Assembly: GCA_944320865.1 (NCBI GenBank)
Contig: CALUJC010000014.1
Span: forward strand, 1 to 64,000
DNA from: an uncultured Bacteroides sp.
GTDB taxonomy: Bacteria > Bacteroidota > Bacteroidia > Bacteroidales > Bacteroidaceae
Length of the DNA: 64,000 nucleotides
Reading direction: 5' to 3'
Shown: positions 15,159 to 22,813 of the stretch, piece after piece
How the letters are laid out: each line of letters opens with the position of its first letter
Numbering within the stretch: position 1 is the stretch's first letter
Program-made: the position numbers and the translations under genes
The notes under the pieces: generated by a model
What the model was told of the DNA's origin: nothing
The model's input: only the letters and a program-made list of their open reading frames with translations
Database searches by the model: none

Positions 15159-17855
15159 TCAGAGACCGCGCACAGTTCTCATCAGCTGCTCGCCCAGCCC
15201 GATGGTGTAGCCCTGGGATACGAACACCACCCGGTTGAACGTATCGGCAATGATGAACAGGGGCAGGCTGCCTGAAGCGGATAACTTCATTTCGCGCACG
15301 ATTTGTGAGGCGATGCCGTGCGTGTCTATACCATACTGTATGGTGGAGGGAAGCCCGGCAAAGTCTTCGGGGCGATACTTCCGGAACTGGGCCTCATCGG
15401 GGAACAGCAGCACCAGCTTGCGCCCCCAGGCCTCCAGCTCCTTGCCCAGCTTGGCAATGTCTTTCAAGGCGTGGTTGGTGGGCTCTTGCCCCGCGCCCAG
15501 CACGCCTATCACAAAATAGCCGCGACCGCAGGTTTTCAATATACTGGTAGCCTCGCCAGATACTTCCCCTTCCTTTATAGGCGTGAACAGCGACTCGGAG
15601 TTGAAGCTGCCTATCACTTGTATCTGCTCCCGGGTTTCGCGCATCACCAGGGGCACGCGGGTGGTCTCCCCGACCTTTACATTGAACGATTCAAGATGTG
15701 CCAGCACGCCACCATTGGCCAGGCGGACGCCGGTGGTCATCACATAGTAGCCTGCGGGCATCCGGCGGGGAGCCTTCAGCAGGAGGGACCACGTGGCCGA
15801 GCCTTCGTCATAGCTCTGCAGCTGAAGTACACCTTTCTCGCAACGCGACAGGGTGAAGTGGCTGTAATACTTCGGGTCGTCGAACACCTTGGTGGGCGTG
15901 TAGGTGGCCACAACCCGGCCCGCAGGCGGCAGCACCTTCGCACCCTCGCGTTCAAAGTCCACTTCGTAGGTAGCCCCTTCTTTCAGTTCCTTATGATTCA
16001 GCAGGTCCTGGTAGCAGACGCGCCCCGTCACCCCGTCTATCCAGGCCGGGATGCCCACGCTGCGCGCCATGGACACGAAGAGGATGTCGCGCGAACGGCG
16101 GTCGGCCACACGACATTGCCATACGCCCGCAGGGGTAATAGGGTTGGCGCCGAGGTTCAGCGTGTCGCAGATGGCGATGGAGTCGCGGCACCAGGCCACC
16201 AGGCGTTGCGGCTGCTCGCGGTAGGACTGGGCAAGCTCTTCGCCCAAGGCGTGCCGGAAGAAGCCCTTGTAAGGCGTCAGCTCCTCGGTGGAGACGCGGA
16301 GATTGAGCAGGGCGGAGAGGTAGCGGTCGGAAGCCACGGAGGGCGTGTTCCGCCAATGGTCTTCGAGAACATCGGGGCGGACATCGCGCAGGTCTTTGGC
16401 CGTGAGGGCGGAGAGCAGACGGTAGGCATGCTCGGTGGCGCCCTCAGAGTCGGCACGGGTCAGGAAGGCGCACAGGGTGGCGTGGTTGCCACGGCTGGCC
16501 ACCAACATGTCGGCGAGGCGTTCTTGCTGGTAGGGCACGAGGCCGGAGAGGCCGTCCACAAAGTCTTTAGCCCGGGCGGGGGTCATCATGGTGGCTTCGT
16601 AGGCGTGGCGGATGGAGTCTTCCTGCGCCAGGCGGCGGTCGTTGGCGGCACGCTGTTCGGGGGTGACCCGGGGCAGAAGGGCATGCTCGGCCGGGGGAAC
16701 GATGTCGAGGTCGATGGAGAAGTGGTCGCCCTCTTGCTTGTCGAGGACAACGGTCAGCTCCCGCTGCTTGCCGAAGGAGAGTTTGGCGAAGCCGAAGCGG
16801 CCTTCAGCGTCGGAAGCCCACACCAGCATGTCGCCATGGCCGGCGGTGAGGGAGCAGCGGCCTTGGGCATCGGCCTGCTTCGTAGCCACGGTGTAGAACT
16901 CGGCATAGTTGTAGAGCTTGAACTCCACGCGGGCATGGGGCACGGGGCGCCCGTCGGCATCGGCCACCGTCACCACGGCGGGCGAGCAGGCAGGGGCGTA
17001 GTTGTCTATCACATTGATTTCGGTGTAGTTGGGGGTGACGGTCATCACCTCCTCCGGCCCCGCGTAGCGGCCAAATACCTTGGTGTGCATCAGCATGCCG
17101 CGGCTGGCGGGGGCGTTGAACCAGGCCAGGTCGAGCACAGGCTCGGGCTCGCAAGCGCCGAGGAAGTGCCAACGGCCGTCCACCCAGGCCTCCACCCAGG
17201 CGTGGTTGTCGTCGGTATGCGCCCAGCGGGGGGTGTAGACTTGGCGGGCGGGGATGCAGAGGGAACGCAGGGCGGCCACGAGCAGGGTGGACTCTTCGCC
17301 GCAACGCCCGTAGGCCGTGAGCACGGTGGCCAGGGGCGAGGAGGTGCGGGCGTCGGTGGGCTGGTAGACGGCCTTCTCGTGGCACCAGTGGTTCACCTCG
17401 AGCACGGCGTCACGCAGGGAGAGGCCTTCTACCCTGCCCTTCAGCTCGCGGTAGAAGATGGGGCGGGCATTGTCCAGCGGCTCGTTGTTGACGCGCGGGG
17501 GCAGGACGAAGTGGCGGAACACGTCGTCGGGCACGCTGTCGCCCCAGGGCATCTCGCGGCGGGCCTGGAGGGAGGAGCGCACATTCTGCAGGTGGAACTC
17601 GCCGGGGTAGGCGGCCACGTCGGCCAGGGGCATGTAGGCGTAGAGGAACTCCAGCGCACCGCGCTCCTGCTGCGTGAGGCTGTCGGCGCGGCAGATGGCG
17701 AAGAGGTCGCCCCGGGGCAGCTGCTCCTGCTTGGTTAGGAAGTCTTGGTGGACGGACTGGCGCACGGCGGCGTCGGGGATGAAGGGGCGGTCGCCGCACG
17801 ACGCGGCCGCAAGAAGCAGGCACAGGGCGGCAAGGAGGGGAAGAGAGTGTTTCAT
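15159..17855 (-). CDS. Large lipoprotein with transglutaminase-like and thioredoxin-like domains
   Basis: An 898-residue protein with lipobox AASC at residues 17-20. The transglutaminase/protease-like core lies at about residues 145-240, with Cys185 (GRCGEES) and His218 (DDNHAWVEAW). The third residue, usually Asp, is replaced by a GACEPEP context, so catalysis is uncertain. A second region near residues 535-610 (GVWQCRVADRRSRDILFVSMARSVGIPAWIDG) looks like a degenerate repeat of the same fold. The last about 150 residues (QVIGSFNSESLF to the end) resemble a TlpA/thioredoxin-type fold without a CxxC pair. It follows the HU-like gene by 20 bp. The gene is strikingly GC-rich compared with its surroundings. 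The substrate is unknown. Confidence 0.75.
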   Translation of the reverse strand: MKHSLPLLAALCLLLAAASCGDRPFIPDAAVRQSVHQDFLTKQEQLPRGDLFAICRADSLTQQERGALEFLYAYMPLADVAAYPGEFHLQNVRSSLQARREMPWGDSVPDDVFRHFVLPPRVNNEPLDNARPIFYRELKGRVEGLSLRDAVLEVNHWCHEKAVYQPTDARTSSPLATVLTAYGRCGEESTLLVAALRSLCIPARQVYTPRWAHTDDNHAWVEAWVDGRWHFLGACEPEPVLDLAWFNAPASRGMLMHTKVFGRYAGPEEVMTVTPNYTEINVIDNYAPACSPAVVTVADADGRPVPHARVEFKLYNYAEFYTVATKQADAQGRCSLTAGHGDMLVWASDAEGRFGFAKLSFGKQRELTVVLDKQEGDHFSIDLDIVPPAEHALLPRVTPEQRAANDRRLAQEDSIRHAYEATMMTPARAKDFVDGLSGLVPYQQERLADMLVASRGNHATLCAFLTRADSEGATEHAYRLLSALTAKDLRDVRPDVLEDHWRNTPSVASDRYLSALLNLRVSTEELTPYKGFFRHALGEELAQSYREQPQRLVAWCRDSIAICDTLNLGANPITPAGVWQCRVADRRSRDILFVSMARSVGIPAWIDGVTGRVCYQDLLNHKELKEGATYEVDFEREGAKVLPPAGRVVATYTPTKVFDDPKYYSHFTLSRCEKGVLQLQSYDEGSATWSLLLKAPRRMPAGYYVMTTGVRLANGGVLAHLESFNVKVGETTRVPLVMRETREQIQVIGSFNSESLFTPIKEGEVSGEATSILKTCGRGYFVIGVLGAGQEPTNHALKDIAKLGKELEAWGRKLVLLFPDEAQFRKYRPEDFAGLPSTIQYGIDTHGIASQIVREMKLSASGSLPLFIIADTFNRVVFVSQGYTIGLGEQLMRTVRGL

Positions 17856-17858
17856 GAG

Positions 17859-17886
17859 TGATTAGTGATTAATGATTAGTGATTAA
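17859..17886. repeat. Four copies of a 7-bp direct repeat
   Basis: TGATTAG and TGATTAA alternate twice, spanning the stop codon of the HU-like gene and the gap to the transglutaminase-like gene. Confidence 0.7.
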
Positions 17887-18391
17887 TAGCTTGAGAATCG
17901 TCGTCCGCCGGAGCGGCACTCCCGCCTCCCGCCCCCGGCAATGCGCCCGTGGCCCGGTAGTGCAGGAACGACTTGGCGTCGGGGAAGGTGAACCCGCCGC
18001 TCACGACGCCCGCGTTTTCAAACGCCAGCCCGTCCTTTATGTCCTCCAGCAATTCCTTGGAGGGGGTGAAGACGAGCTTCACGTTCTTCATCATCGAGGC
18101 GGCGTCGAAGCGGTTCACGTCCGTCACGCCCTCGCTGCTGAAGCTGAGGCGCATCCAGCCCAGCGAGCCCAGCTGCACGCTGTTGCCCAGCTGCAACTCG
18201 TGCACGATGCCGTCGCACAAAAGGCTCAGCACCAGCTCCGCCTCGGCAGGCGCGATGGTAGTATTCCGCATGGCCGCCCGGCACACCGTACGCGCGTCCA
18301 GCCGGCTCGCCACGACGGGGATGGCGTGCCACACCTCGGGCCCGTCCCCGTCCTGCAGTTTCTTCCGTTTCATCAATTTGAATTTTGCCAT
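17876..18391 (-). CDS. HU-like DNA-binding protein
   Basis: A 171-residue protein. Residues 1-125 match the Bacteroidetes HU-like/histone-like group: basic start MAKFKLMKRKKLQ, then AIPVVASRLDARTVCRAAMRNTTIAPAEAELVL, VQLGSLGWMRLSFSSEGV and VKLVFTPSKELLEDIK. The C-terminal tail is Gly/Ala/Asp-rich and probably disordered. These proteins bend or coat DNA, and many copies of the family are found per genome. The open frame continues upstream through a palindromic repeat cluster, but ATG 18,391 gives the family's start. Confidence 0.78.
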   Translation of the reverse strand: MAKFKLMKRKKLQDGDGPEVWHAIPVVASRLDARTVCRAAMRNTTIAPAEAELVLSLLCDGIVHELQLGNSVQLGSLGWMRLSFSSEGVTDVNRFDAASMMKNVKLVFTPSKELLEDIKDGLAFENAGVVSGGFTFPDAKSFLHYRATGALPGAGGGSAAPADDDSQAINH

Positions 18392-18498
18392 GACACAAAT
18401 CGTTTTAAAACATCCTCCACGGCGGAGGTCCATCCGCCATCCGTTCCCCCCGGCCCGCCGTCCTGTCCCTTGGAAAAGCGGACGGGCAGCCTGCCGGA

Positions 18499-18586
18499 AA
18501 TGGACGCGCAAGCCGTTGAAAATGGACGCGCGTCCATTTATAACCGGATGCGCGTCCATTTCCAACCGGACGCGCGTCCATTTTGC
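18499..18586. repeat. 22-bp tandem repeats with palindromic cores
   Basis: Read on the minus strand, units of 22 bp each begin AAATGGACGCGC and end TCCGGTT plus two variable bases. The third copy becomes a perfect 20-bp palindrome (18,520-18,539, arms AAATGGACGC and GCGTCCATTT). A fourth, degenerate copy lies at 18,499-18,510. The array is upstream of the HU-like gene. Confidence 0.7.
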
Positions 18587-18777
18587 AACGCACCGGCAAA
18601 TATAAGCATTTCCGTCCTGACGGCCAAACATCGGAGCCGTAATCCGACCGCCGCTCCGCCCCGTTCCTGTCACCGTTTTGTAACACCGGAGATGGCAAAA
18701 TGGCCTGTTTGGGATGAAAACAGGGTGTAGAAGGCGCATTTTTTATGTTATACAACATGTTTTTCGGAAATAATCCC

Positions 18778-18785
18778 TATCTTTG
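18778..18785 (+). promoter_or_regulatory. -7 element of the 45-aa small gene
   Basis: TATCTTTG fits TAnnTTTG and lies 77 bp before ATG 18,863. The -33 region is only T-rich, without a clean TTTG. Confidence 0.5.
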
Positions 18786-18826
18786 CAGCGTTGAAACAAG
18801 AGAAAACAATAGATGATGTTTAACCC

Positions 18827-18845
18827 GCCCCCGAAACGCGGGGGC
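18827..18845 (+). promoter_or_regulatory. 5'-UTR hairpin before the small gene
   Basis: Perfect 7-bp GC arms GCCCCCG and CGGGGGC with a 5-nt loop end 17 nt before the start codon, close enough to affect ribosome access or mRNA stability. Confidence 0.5.
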
Positions 18846-18862
18846 ACAAAAACCAAAAAACT

Positions 18863-19000
18863 ATGGACAAGACTATGAATGAAATTTTTATGCTTCAGTA
18901 TCGCATCAAGCGTTACCAGTCGATGGGCAACGGCCCCATGTGCCAAGCCTTGAACGGCAAGCTGCAGAAGCTGCTGGCAAAGCAGGCTTCGGCTATGTAA
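18863..19000 (+). CDS. Small basic protein, 45 residues, function unknown
   Basis: An ATG at 18,863 opens a 45-codon frame. It encodes a basic, mostly helical peptide: MDKTMNEIFMLQYRIKRYQ, then SMGNGPMCQALNGKLQKLLAK and a short QASAM tail. It has no signal peptide or membrane segment and one Cys. It is supported as a gene by its own -7 promoter box, a GC hairpin in the leader and a strong intrinsic terminator 37 bp after the stop, which together give a transcript of about 280 nt. I do not recognise a named family. A dual-function small RNA with a coding part is another reading. Confidence 0.72.
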   Translation: MDKTMNEIFMLQYRIKRYQSMGNGPMCQALNGKLQKLLAKQASAM

Positions 19001-19036
19001 GGAAACAACGTTAGTAACAAATAAACCTTTTTATCA

Positions 19037-19070
19037 GGGCAGAAGGCCGGTATGGCTTCCTGCCCTTTTT
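19037..19070 (+). terminator. Terminator of the small gene
   Basis: GGGCAGAAGGCC (19,037-19,048) pairs with GGCTTCCTGCCC around a 5-nt loop with one mismatch and runs into five T. It may also end dinB-side transcription weakly, but the T run is on the plus strand. Confidence 0.85.
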
Positions 19071-19101
19071 CTTTGCGCCCGCACGGCCTGCTCCCCCCCC
19101 T

Positions 19102-20205
19102 TCACTCCCAGTCGCCGAACTCAAAGCTCAGCTGCTCCCACTGCCCGCTCCGCCGGCCTTTGCCCTCTTCCTCCTCGCCGCGCGGGTTGGACACGGAGAG
19201 GCCGATGAGCCGGATGGGGTGATGCTCGTAGTCCACCTCGCGCAGCAGCTGCTTGGCCAGTGGCAGGATGACGGCCAGCGTGGTCAGCTCGCTGCCCTGG
19301 GTGATGCTGCGGGTAATCTGGGTGAAGTCGTGAAACTTTATCTTCAGCGTCAGCGTGTTGCCCCGGAAGCCCTTGCCCTCCAGCCGGCGCACCAGCTCCT
19401 GCGCCACGTGATACAGCTCGATGATGACGCTGGAGCGCAGGGAGATGTCCCTCTCCAGCGTCCGTTCGCACCCTATGGACTTGCGCACCCTCACCGCCTC
19501 CACCGGTCGCAGGTCGATGCCCCGGGCAAAGTCGTAGTACACCGCCCCCACCTTGCCGAAGGCCCGGCGCAGCATGTCCTGCGAGCAAGCTCGAAGCTGG
19601 GCGCCGTTGTGTATGCCCAGCTCGTGCATCCGCCTGGCCGTCACCGGCCCCACGCCCCAGAAGTCCTCGACAGGCAGGCGGGCAATGAAGTCGAGCGCCT
19701 GGTCGGGGTGGATGGTGCACAGCCCGTCGGGCTTGCGGTAGTCGGAGGCAATCTTCGCCAGGAACTTGTTGTACGACACTCCGGCCGAGGCCACCAGGTG
19801 CAGCCGTTCGCGTATCTTCGCCTTGATTTCGCGGGCAATGTCCACGGCCAGGGCAATGCCGGGCTTGTTCTCCGTCACATCGAGGAAAGCCTCATCCAGC
19901 GATATCGGCTCGATGATGTCGGTATACTCATGGAATATCTCATGTATCTGGCGCGACACCTCCTTGTAGACATCCATCCGCCCGTGGATGAAGATGAGCT
20001 GGGGGCACAGCCTCTTGGCCTTCTGCGACGACATGGCCGAGCGCACCCCGAACTTCCGCGCCTCGTAGCTGGCGGCAGCCACCACGCCCCGCTCCTCCGC
20101 ATGGCCCACCGCAATGGGCTTGCCCCGCAGTTCGGGATGGTCGCGCTGCTCCACCGAGGCGTAGAAGGCGTCCATGTCGATGTGTATGATTTTGCGCTCG
20201 TCCAT
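19102..20205 (-). CDS. dinB: DNA polymerase IV (Y-family)
   Basis: A 367-residue translesion polymerase. The first catalytic motif is HIDMDAFYASVEQRD near residue 10. SLDEAFLDVT holds the second acidic pair. YNKFLAKIASDYRKPDG is the conserved palm/thumb motif. A helix-hairpin-helix (FWGVGPVTARRMHELGI) and a little-finger domain follow. Pol IV bypasses lesions with low fidelity and is often DNA-damage induced; no LexA-type box was recognised. ATG 20,205 is preferred over an in-frame TTG at 20,220 that would touch the upstream stop. It follows the MATE gene by 11 bp, probably in one operon. Confidence 0.93.
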   Translation of the reverse strand: MDERKIIHIDMDAFYASVEQRDHPELRGKPIAVGHAEERGVVAAASYEARKFGVRSAMSSQKAKRLCPQLIFIHGRMDVYKEVSRQIHEIFHEYTDIIEPISLDEAFLDVTENKPGIALAVDIAREIKAKIRERLHLVASAGVSYNKFLAKIASDYRKPDGLCTIHPDQALDFIARLPVEDFWGVGPVTARRMHELGIHNGAQLRACSQDMLRRAFGKVGAVYYDFARGIDLRPVEAVRVRKSIGCERTLERDISLRSSVIIELYHVAQELVRRLEGKGFRGNTLTLKIKFHDFTQITRSITQGSELTTLAVILPLAKQLLREVDYEHHPIRLIGLSVSNPRGEEEEGKGRRSGQWEQLSFEFGDWE

Positions 20206-20216
20206 AAGCCTGTGCC

Positions 20217-21587
20217 TCAAGCCGCCTGTCCAGCCGGGCGCGCCATGCCCAGGTTCACCTTAATCCTGCGGTACACATAAATGAAAGCCGGGATAAGAAA
20301 CGCATCGGCAAACACCCAGGCCGTAGAGTCGCCAAAGCACACGGCAATGTATCCCCACGCCGGGACGGCCACCACGCTCACCAGGATGCGGGCTATCATC
20401 TCGGACACGCCGGACAGCATGGCCAGGTTCGTGAAGCCTGCCCCTTGGATGGTGTAGCGCAGGATGCAGAGCAACCCCACCACCGGGAAGAAGGTGGCCG
20501 ACACGTGGATGAACAACGCCGTCTTCGCCAGGATTTCCGCCTCCGATGCATCGACAAACAGCAGGGCTATCTGCTCGCTCCCAGCCATCAGCACGGTGAA
20601 TGCAAACACCCAGTAAGCCATCATCATGCCCGATGCCGCCTTCACGCCCTGCCAGATGCGCATGGGCTTGCCCGCACCGTAGTTCTGCCCGGCAAAGGTG
20701 GCCATGGCGATGCCCAGACTTTCGAACGGACACATGAAGAACATCTTGATGCGCATGGCCGCCGTAAAGGCTGCCACGCAGGCAGTGCCCAACGCATTGT
20801 TGGCACTCTGCAGCATGATGCTGCCAATGGCCGTGATGGAGAATTGCAGGCCCATGGGCACCCCGATGCCCAGCAGCGTGCGCGCCAGCCGGCTGTCGTA
20901 CTTCCGCTCGGCAGGTACAGTGCGGAGGATGGGGAAATGCCGCATCATGTACACGTAGCACAACACCGCCGACACCGCCTGGGCCGTCAGCGTGGCAATG
21001 GCGGCACCCGCCACGCCCCACCCTAAGACCAGGATGCAGAAGAGGTCGAGCACAATGTTGAGCACCGTGGAGAGCAACAGGAACCAAAACGGCGTCTTGC
21101 TGTCGCCCAACGCACGGATAATGCTGGACAGCAGGTTGTAGAAGAACGTGCAGGGAATGCCCAGGAAGGTAATCAGCAGATAGTAGTAAGCCCCCCGGAA
21201 GATGTTGTCCGGCGTGCGCATCCAGCGCAGGATGTCATCACACAGCACGCTGGTCAGCACCGCCAGCACCACCGACATCACCCCCGCCAATTGCAGGCTC
21301 ACCACCACGTAGCGGCGCATGGTGTCATAATCCCTTGCGCCGAACTTCTGCGCCACGGGGATGCCGAAGCCCCCGCAACACCCGTTGCAGAAGCCCAGGA
21401 TAAGAAACACCACCGACGTGCTGGCCCCTACCGAAGCCAAAGCGTCGATGCCCAAGAAGCGGCCCACGATAGCCGCGTCGACCAGCGAATAAGTCTGCTG
21501 CAGCAAGTTGCCTGCCAAGAGCGGCAGCGTGAAGTAAAACAGTTGCGGGAATATCTTCCCGGCGGTCATCTCTTTCGATGTAGCCAT
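20217..21587 (-). CDS. MATE family multidrug exporter
   Basis: A 456-residue membrane protein with about 12 helices in two related halves. The MATE signatures are FTLPLLAGNLLQQTYSLVDAAIVGRFLG in the first helix pair and GVPMGLQFSITAIGSIMLQ in the second half. Such proteins export cationic drugs or metabolites in exchange for Na+ or H+. The frame extends to 21,635, but a -7 promoter element at 21,615-21,622 lies within that extension, so the ATG at 21,587 (MATSKEMTAGKIF) is used. The substrate cannot be read from sequence. Confidence 0.88.
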   Translation of the reverse strand: MATSKEMTAGKIFPQLFYFTLPLLAGNLLQQTYSLVDAAIVGRFLGIDALASVGASTSVVFLILGFCNGCCGGFGIPVAQKFGARDYDTMRRYVVVSLQLAGVMSVVLAVLTSVLCDDILRWMRTPDNIFRGAYYYLLITFLGIPCTFFYNLLSSIIRALGDSKTPFWFLLLSTVLNIVLDLFCILVLGWGVAGAAIATLTAQAVSAVLCYVYMMRHFPILRTVPAERKYDSRLARTLLGIGVPMGLQFSITAIGSIMLQSANNALGTACVAAFTAAMRIKMFFMCPFESLGIAMATFAGQNYGAGKPMRIWQGVKAASGMMMAYWVFAFTVLMAGSEQIALLFVDASEAEILAKTALFIHVSATFFPVVGLLCILRYTIQGAGFTNLAMLSGVSEMIARILVSVVAVPAWGYIAVCFGDSTAWVFADAFLIPAFIYVYRRIKVNLGMARPAGQAA

Positions 21588-21614
21588 AACCAAACGTCCT
21601 CCTGAAAAACGGTG

Positions 21615-21622
21615 CAAAGTTA
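21615..21622 (-). promoter_or_regulatory. -7 element of the MATE-dinB operon
   Basis: On the minus strand TAACTTTG, 28 bp before the chosen ATG. It decides the MATE start codon. No clean -33 box is visible. Confidence 0.55.
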
Positions 21623-21770
21623 CAGGTTTCTCCACACATTAGGAACACTTGGCGGCGGGTTTTCTCACAAAAGCCATTAAACACATCGACGAATTATCAC
21701 CTCAAAGGATAAATCTCAACAATACGTTCTATCCGCCAAGCCTATTCCTCCAGTTTTTCGCCGTATCTTG

Positions 21771-21867
21771 TCCGTATTTCCTACGGTCCACCTCCGACCT
21801 AATACGCCGAAGGATTATCGGACTTGTGTCGGACTTGTATCGGAGGAGAGTCGGAGGTGGTGCGTAG
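21771..21867. repeat. Dispersed hairpin element, copy 2
   Basis: Outer arms CTACG (21,781-21,785) and CGTAG (21,863-21,867) continue into perfect 10-bp arms CACCTCCGAC (21,789-21,798) and GTCGGAGGTG (21,850-21,859). The centre contains GGACTTGT(G/A)TCGG twice. It shares CGTATTTCCTACG with the element at 46.5 kb. Confidence 0.6.
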
Positions 21868-21972
21868 TTGAGGTGGATTTACTATATCAGCATATTGAAT
21901 CAGAGGCGTTTACGAGTACTTTTTAATGCGATTTTTGTAAAGAGAAGAGAAAAGATAGGAATTTTCATATAA

Positions 21973-22104
21973 ACATTTTTCCATACGATAGGGAGAAACA
22001 CAGGTGAATGGAAATTTTGTTACATTACGCACATCAAAAAAAATAGGAATGAGTTGCGCGCAGAGATAGACAAGATTATTGCAGACTTGGAGGAAGCGGT
22101 ATGA
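21973..22104 (+). pseudogene. C-terminal remnant, probably of a type I HsdM-like methylase
   Basis: An open stretch of 43 codons without its own start ends in HIKKNRNELRAEIDKIIADL and a TGA that overlaps the next ATG as ATGA. The charged C-terminal helix and the translationally coupled DUF1016 gene resemble the end of a restriction-modification methylase gene in a type I locus. The upstream part of that gene is absent. The assignment is tentative. Confidence 0.4.
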
Positions 22105-22700
22105 GCGAGGTGACAAATATGAACAACCAGTTTCTCAGAGATATTTGGGGCATTATAGATACAGCCCGGGCGCAAGCTGTGCGCAGTGTGGATTTCTGCC
22201 GGGTGCAGATGTATTGGCACATGGGCAAACGTATTTTCGAGGAAGAGCAACAGGGGAAAGACCGTGCCGATTACGGCACGTACCTCATCAAGAACTTGGC
22301 TAAGCAATTGGAACCTGAATACGGAAGCGGGTTCTCCTATCGTCAGTTGGCTTTTTGCCGTCAATTTTATCGGCTTTATCCGATTGTGAACGCACTGCGT
22401 TCACAATTGAATTGGACGCAATACCGCATGTTGATTCAGATAGACGACCCGGACAAACGCGAGTATTACGAGTTGGAAGCCGTGAACAATGCCTGGACAG
22501 GGCGCGAATTGGAGCGGCAAATCCATTCGTTGCTTTACGAGCGCCTGTTGCTGAGCAACGACAAGGAAGCCGTCCTTACCGTTGCCCGTAAGGAGAGAAT
22601 CCCGCAATCACCTTTGGAAATCATCAAAGACCCGATCGTTCAGCATGACAAAAATGATAGGTGGACCTTAGTTCTCGGACAGACTCCCCCTACTGAATGA
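22101..22700 (+). CDS. Truncated DUF1016 (YhcG-like) protein
   Basis: A 199-residue product. Residues about 10-170 match the DUF1016 N-terminal domain: FLRDIWGIIDTARAQAVRSV, YWHMGKRIFEEEQQG, DYGTYLIKNLAKQLEPEYG, FSYRQLAFCRQFYRLYP and LNWTQYRMLIQIDDPDKREYY. Full-length family members continue after the EIIKDP motif into a PD-(D/E)XK nuclease domain. Here EIIKDPIV is followed by an unrelated tail and a stop, so the nuclease half is lost. DUF1016 genes commonly sit in type I restriction loci. The product is probably non-functional or retains only an interaction domain. Confidence 0.75.
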   Translation: MSEVTNMNNQFLRDIWGIIDTARAQAVRSVDFCRVQMYWHMGKRIFEEEQQGKDRADYGTYLIKNLAKQLEPEYGSGFSYRQLAFCRQFYRLYPIVNALRSQLNWTQYRMLIQIDDPDKREYYELEAVNNAWTGRELERQIHSLLYERLLLSNDKEAVLTVARKERIPQSPLEIIKDPIVQHDKNDRWTLVLGQTPPTE

Positions 22701-22742
22701 AAAAGACTTGGAGAAGGAAAAGAAAATGTTGGCCATATAACC

Positions 22743-22767
22743 CTTTTTGCAACCTGGTTGCAAAAAG
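22743..22767. promoter_or_regulatory. 25-bp perfect palindrome, likely metal-responsive operator
   Basis: Twelve-base arms CTTTTTGCAACC and GGTTGCAAAAAG surround a single central T. The palindrome covers the -33 region of the promoter whose -7 box is at 22,775-22,782, in front of a metal-exporting ATPase and a Fur-family regulator. Fur-type dimers bind such dyads, so autoregulation of this operon is a reasonable inference. Confidence 0.65.
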
Positions 22768-22774
22768 ACTTCGC

Positions 22775-22782
22775 TACCTTTG
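22775..22782 (+). promoter_or_regulatory. -7 element of the P-type ATPase/Fur operon
   Basis: TACCTTTG lies 32 bp before the ATG at 22,814 and 8 bp after the palindromic operator. A repressor on the palindrome would block the -33 region. Confidence 0.6.
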
Positions 22783-22813
22783 CCTCCGGAAAAATCAATA
22801 ACGAGACAAAGAT

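Larger units (their letters stand above)
18392..18862. other. Divergent intergenic region with palindromic tandem repeats
   Basis: 471 bp hold a palindromic repeat cluster (18,499-18,586), about 190 bp with no recognised element, a plus-strand -7 box (18,778-18,785), and a 5'-UTR hairpin just before the small gene at 18,863. Confidence 0.6.
21588..22100. other. Intergenic region with hairpin repeat and gene remnant
   Basis: 513 bp between divergent genes hold the MATE promoter (21,615-21,622), a hairpin repeat (21,771-21,867), about 100 bp of AT-rich DNA with nothing recognised, and a 43-codon gene remnant (21,973-22,104). Confidence 0.6.

Noticed and set aside
15318-17738. Very long open frame (806 codons) on the plus strand opposite the transglutaminase-like gene
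   Set aside because: It mirrors the GC-rich codon pattern of the real minus-strand gene, which has a lipoprotein signal and conserved motifs. The plus-strand product has no recognisable domain.
19102-20220. TTG start for dinB at 20,220
   Set aside because: It would sit on the stop of the MATE gene. The ATG five codons later gives the standard Pol IV N-terminus.
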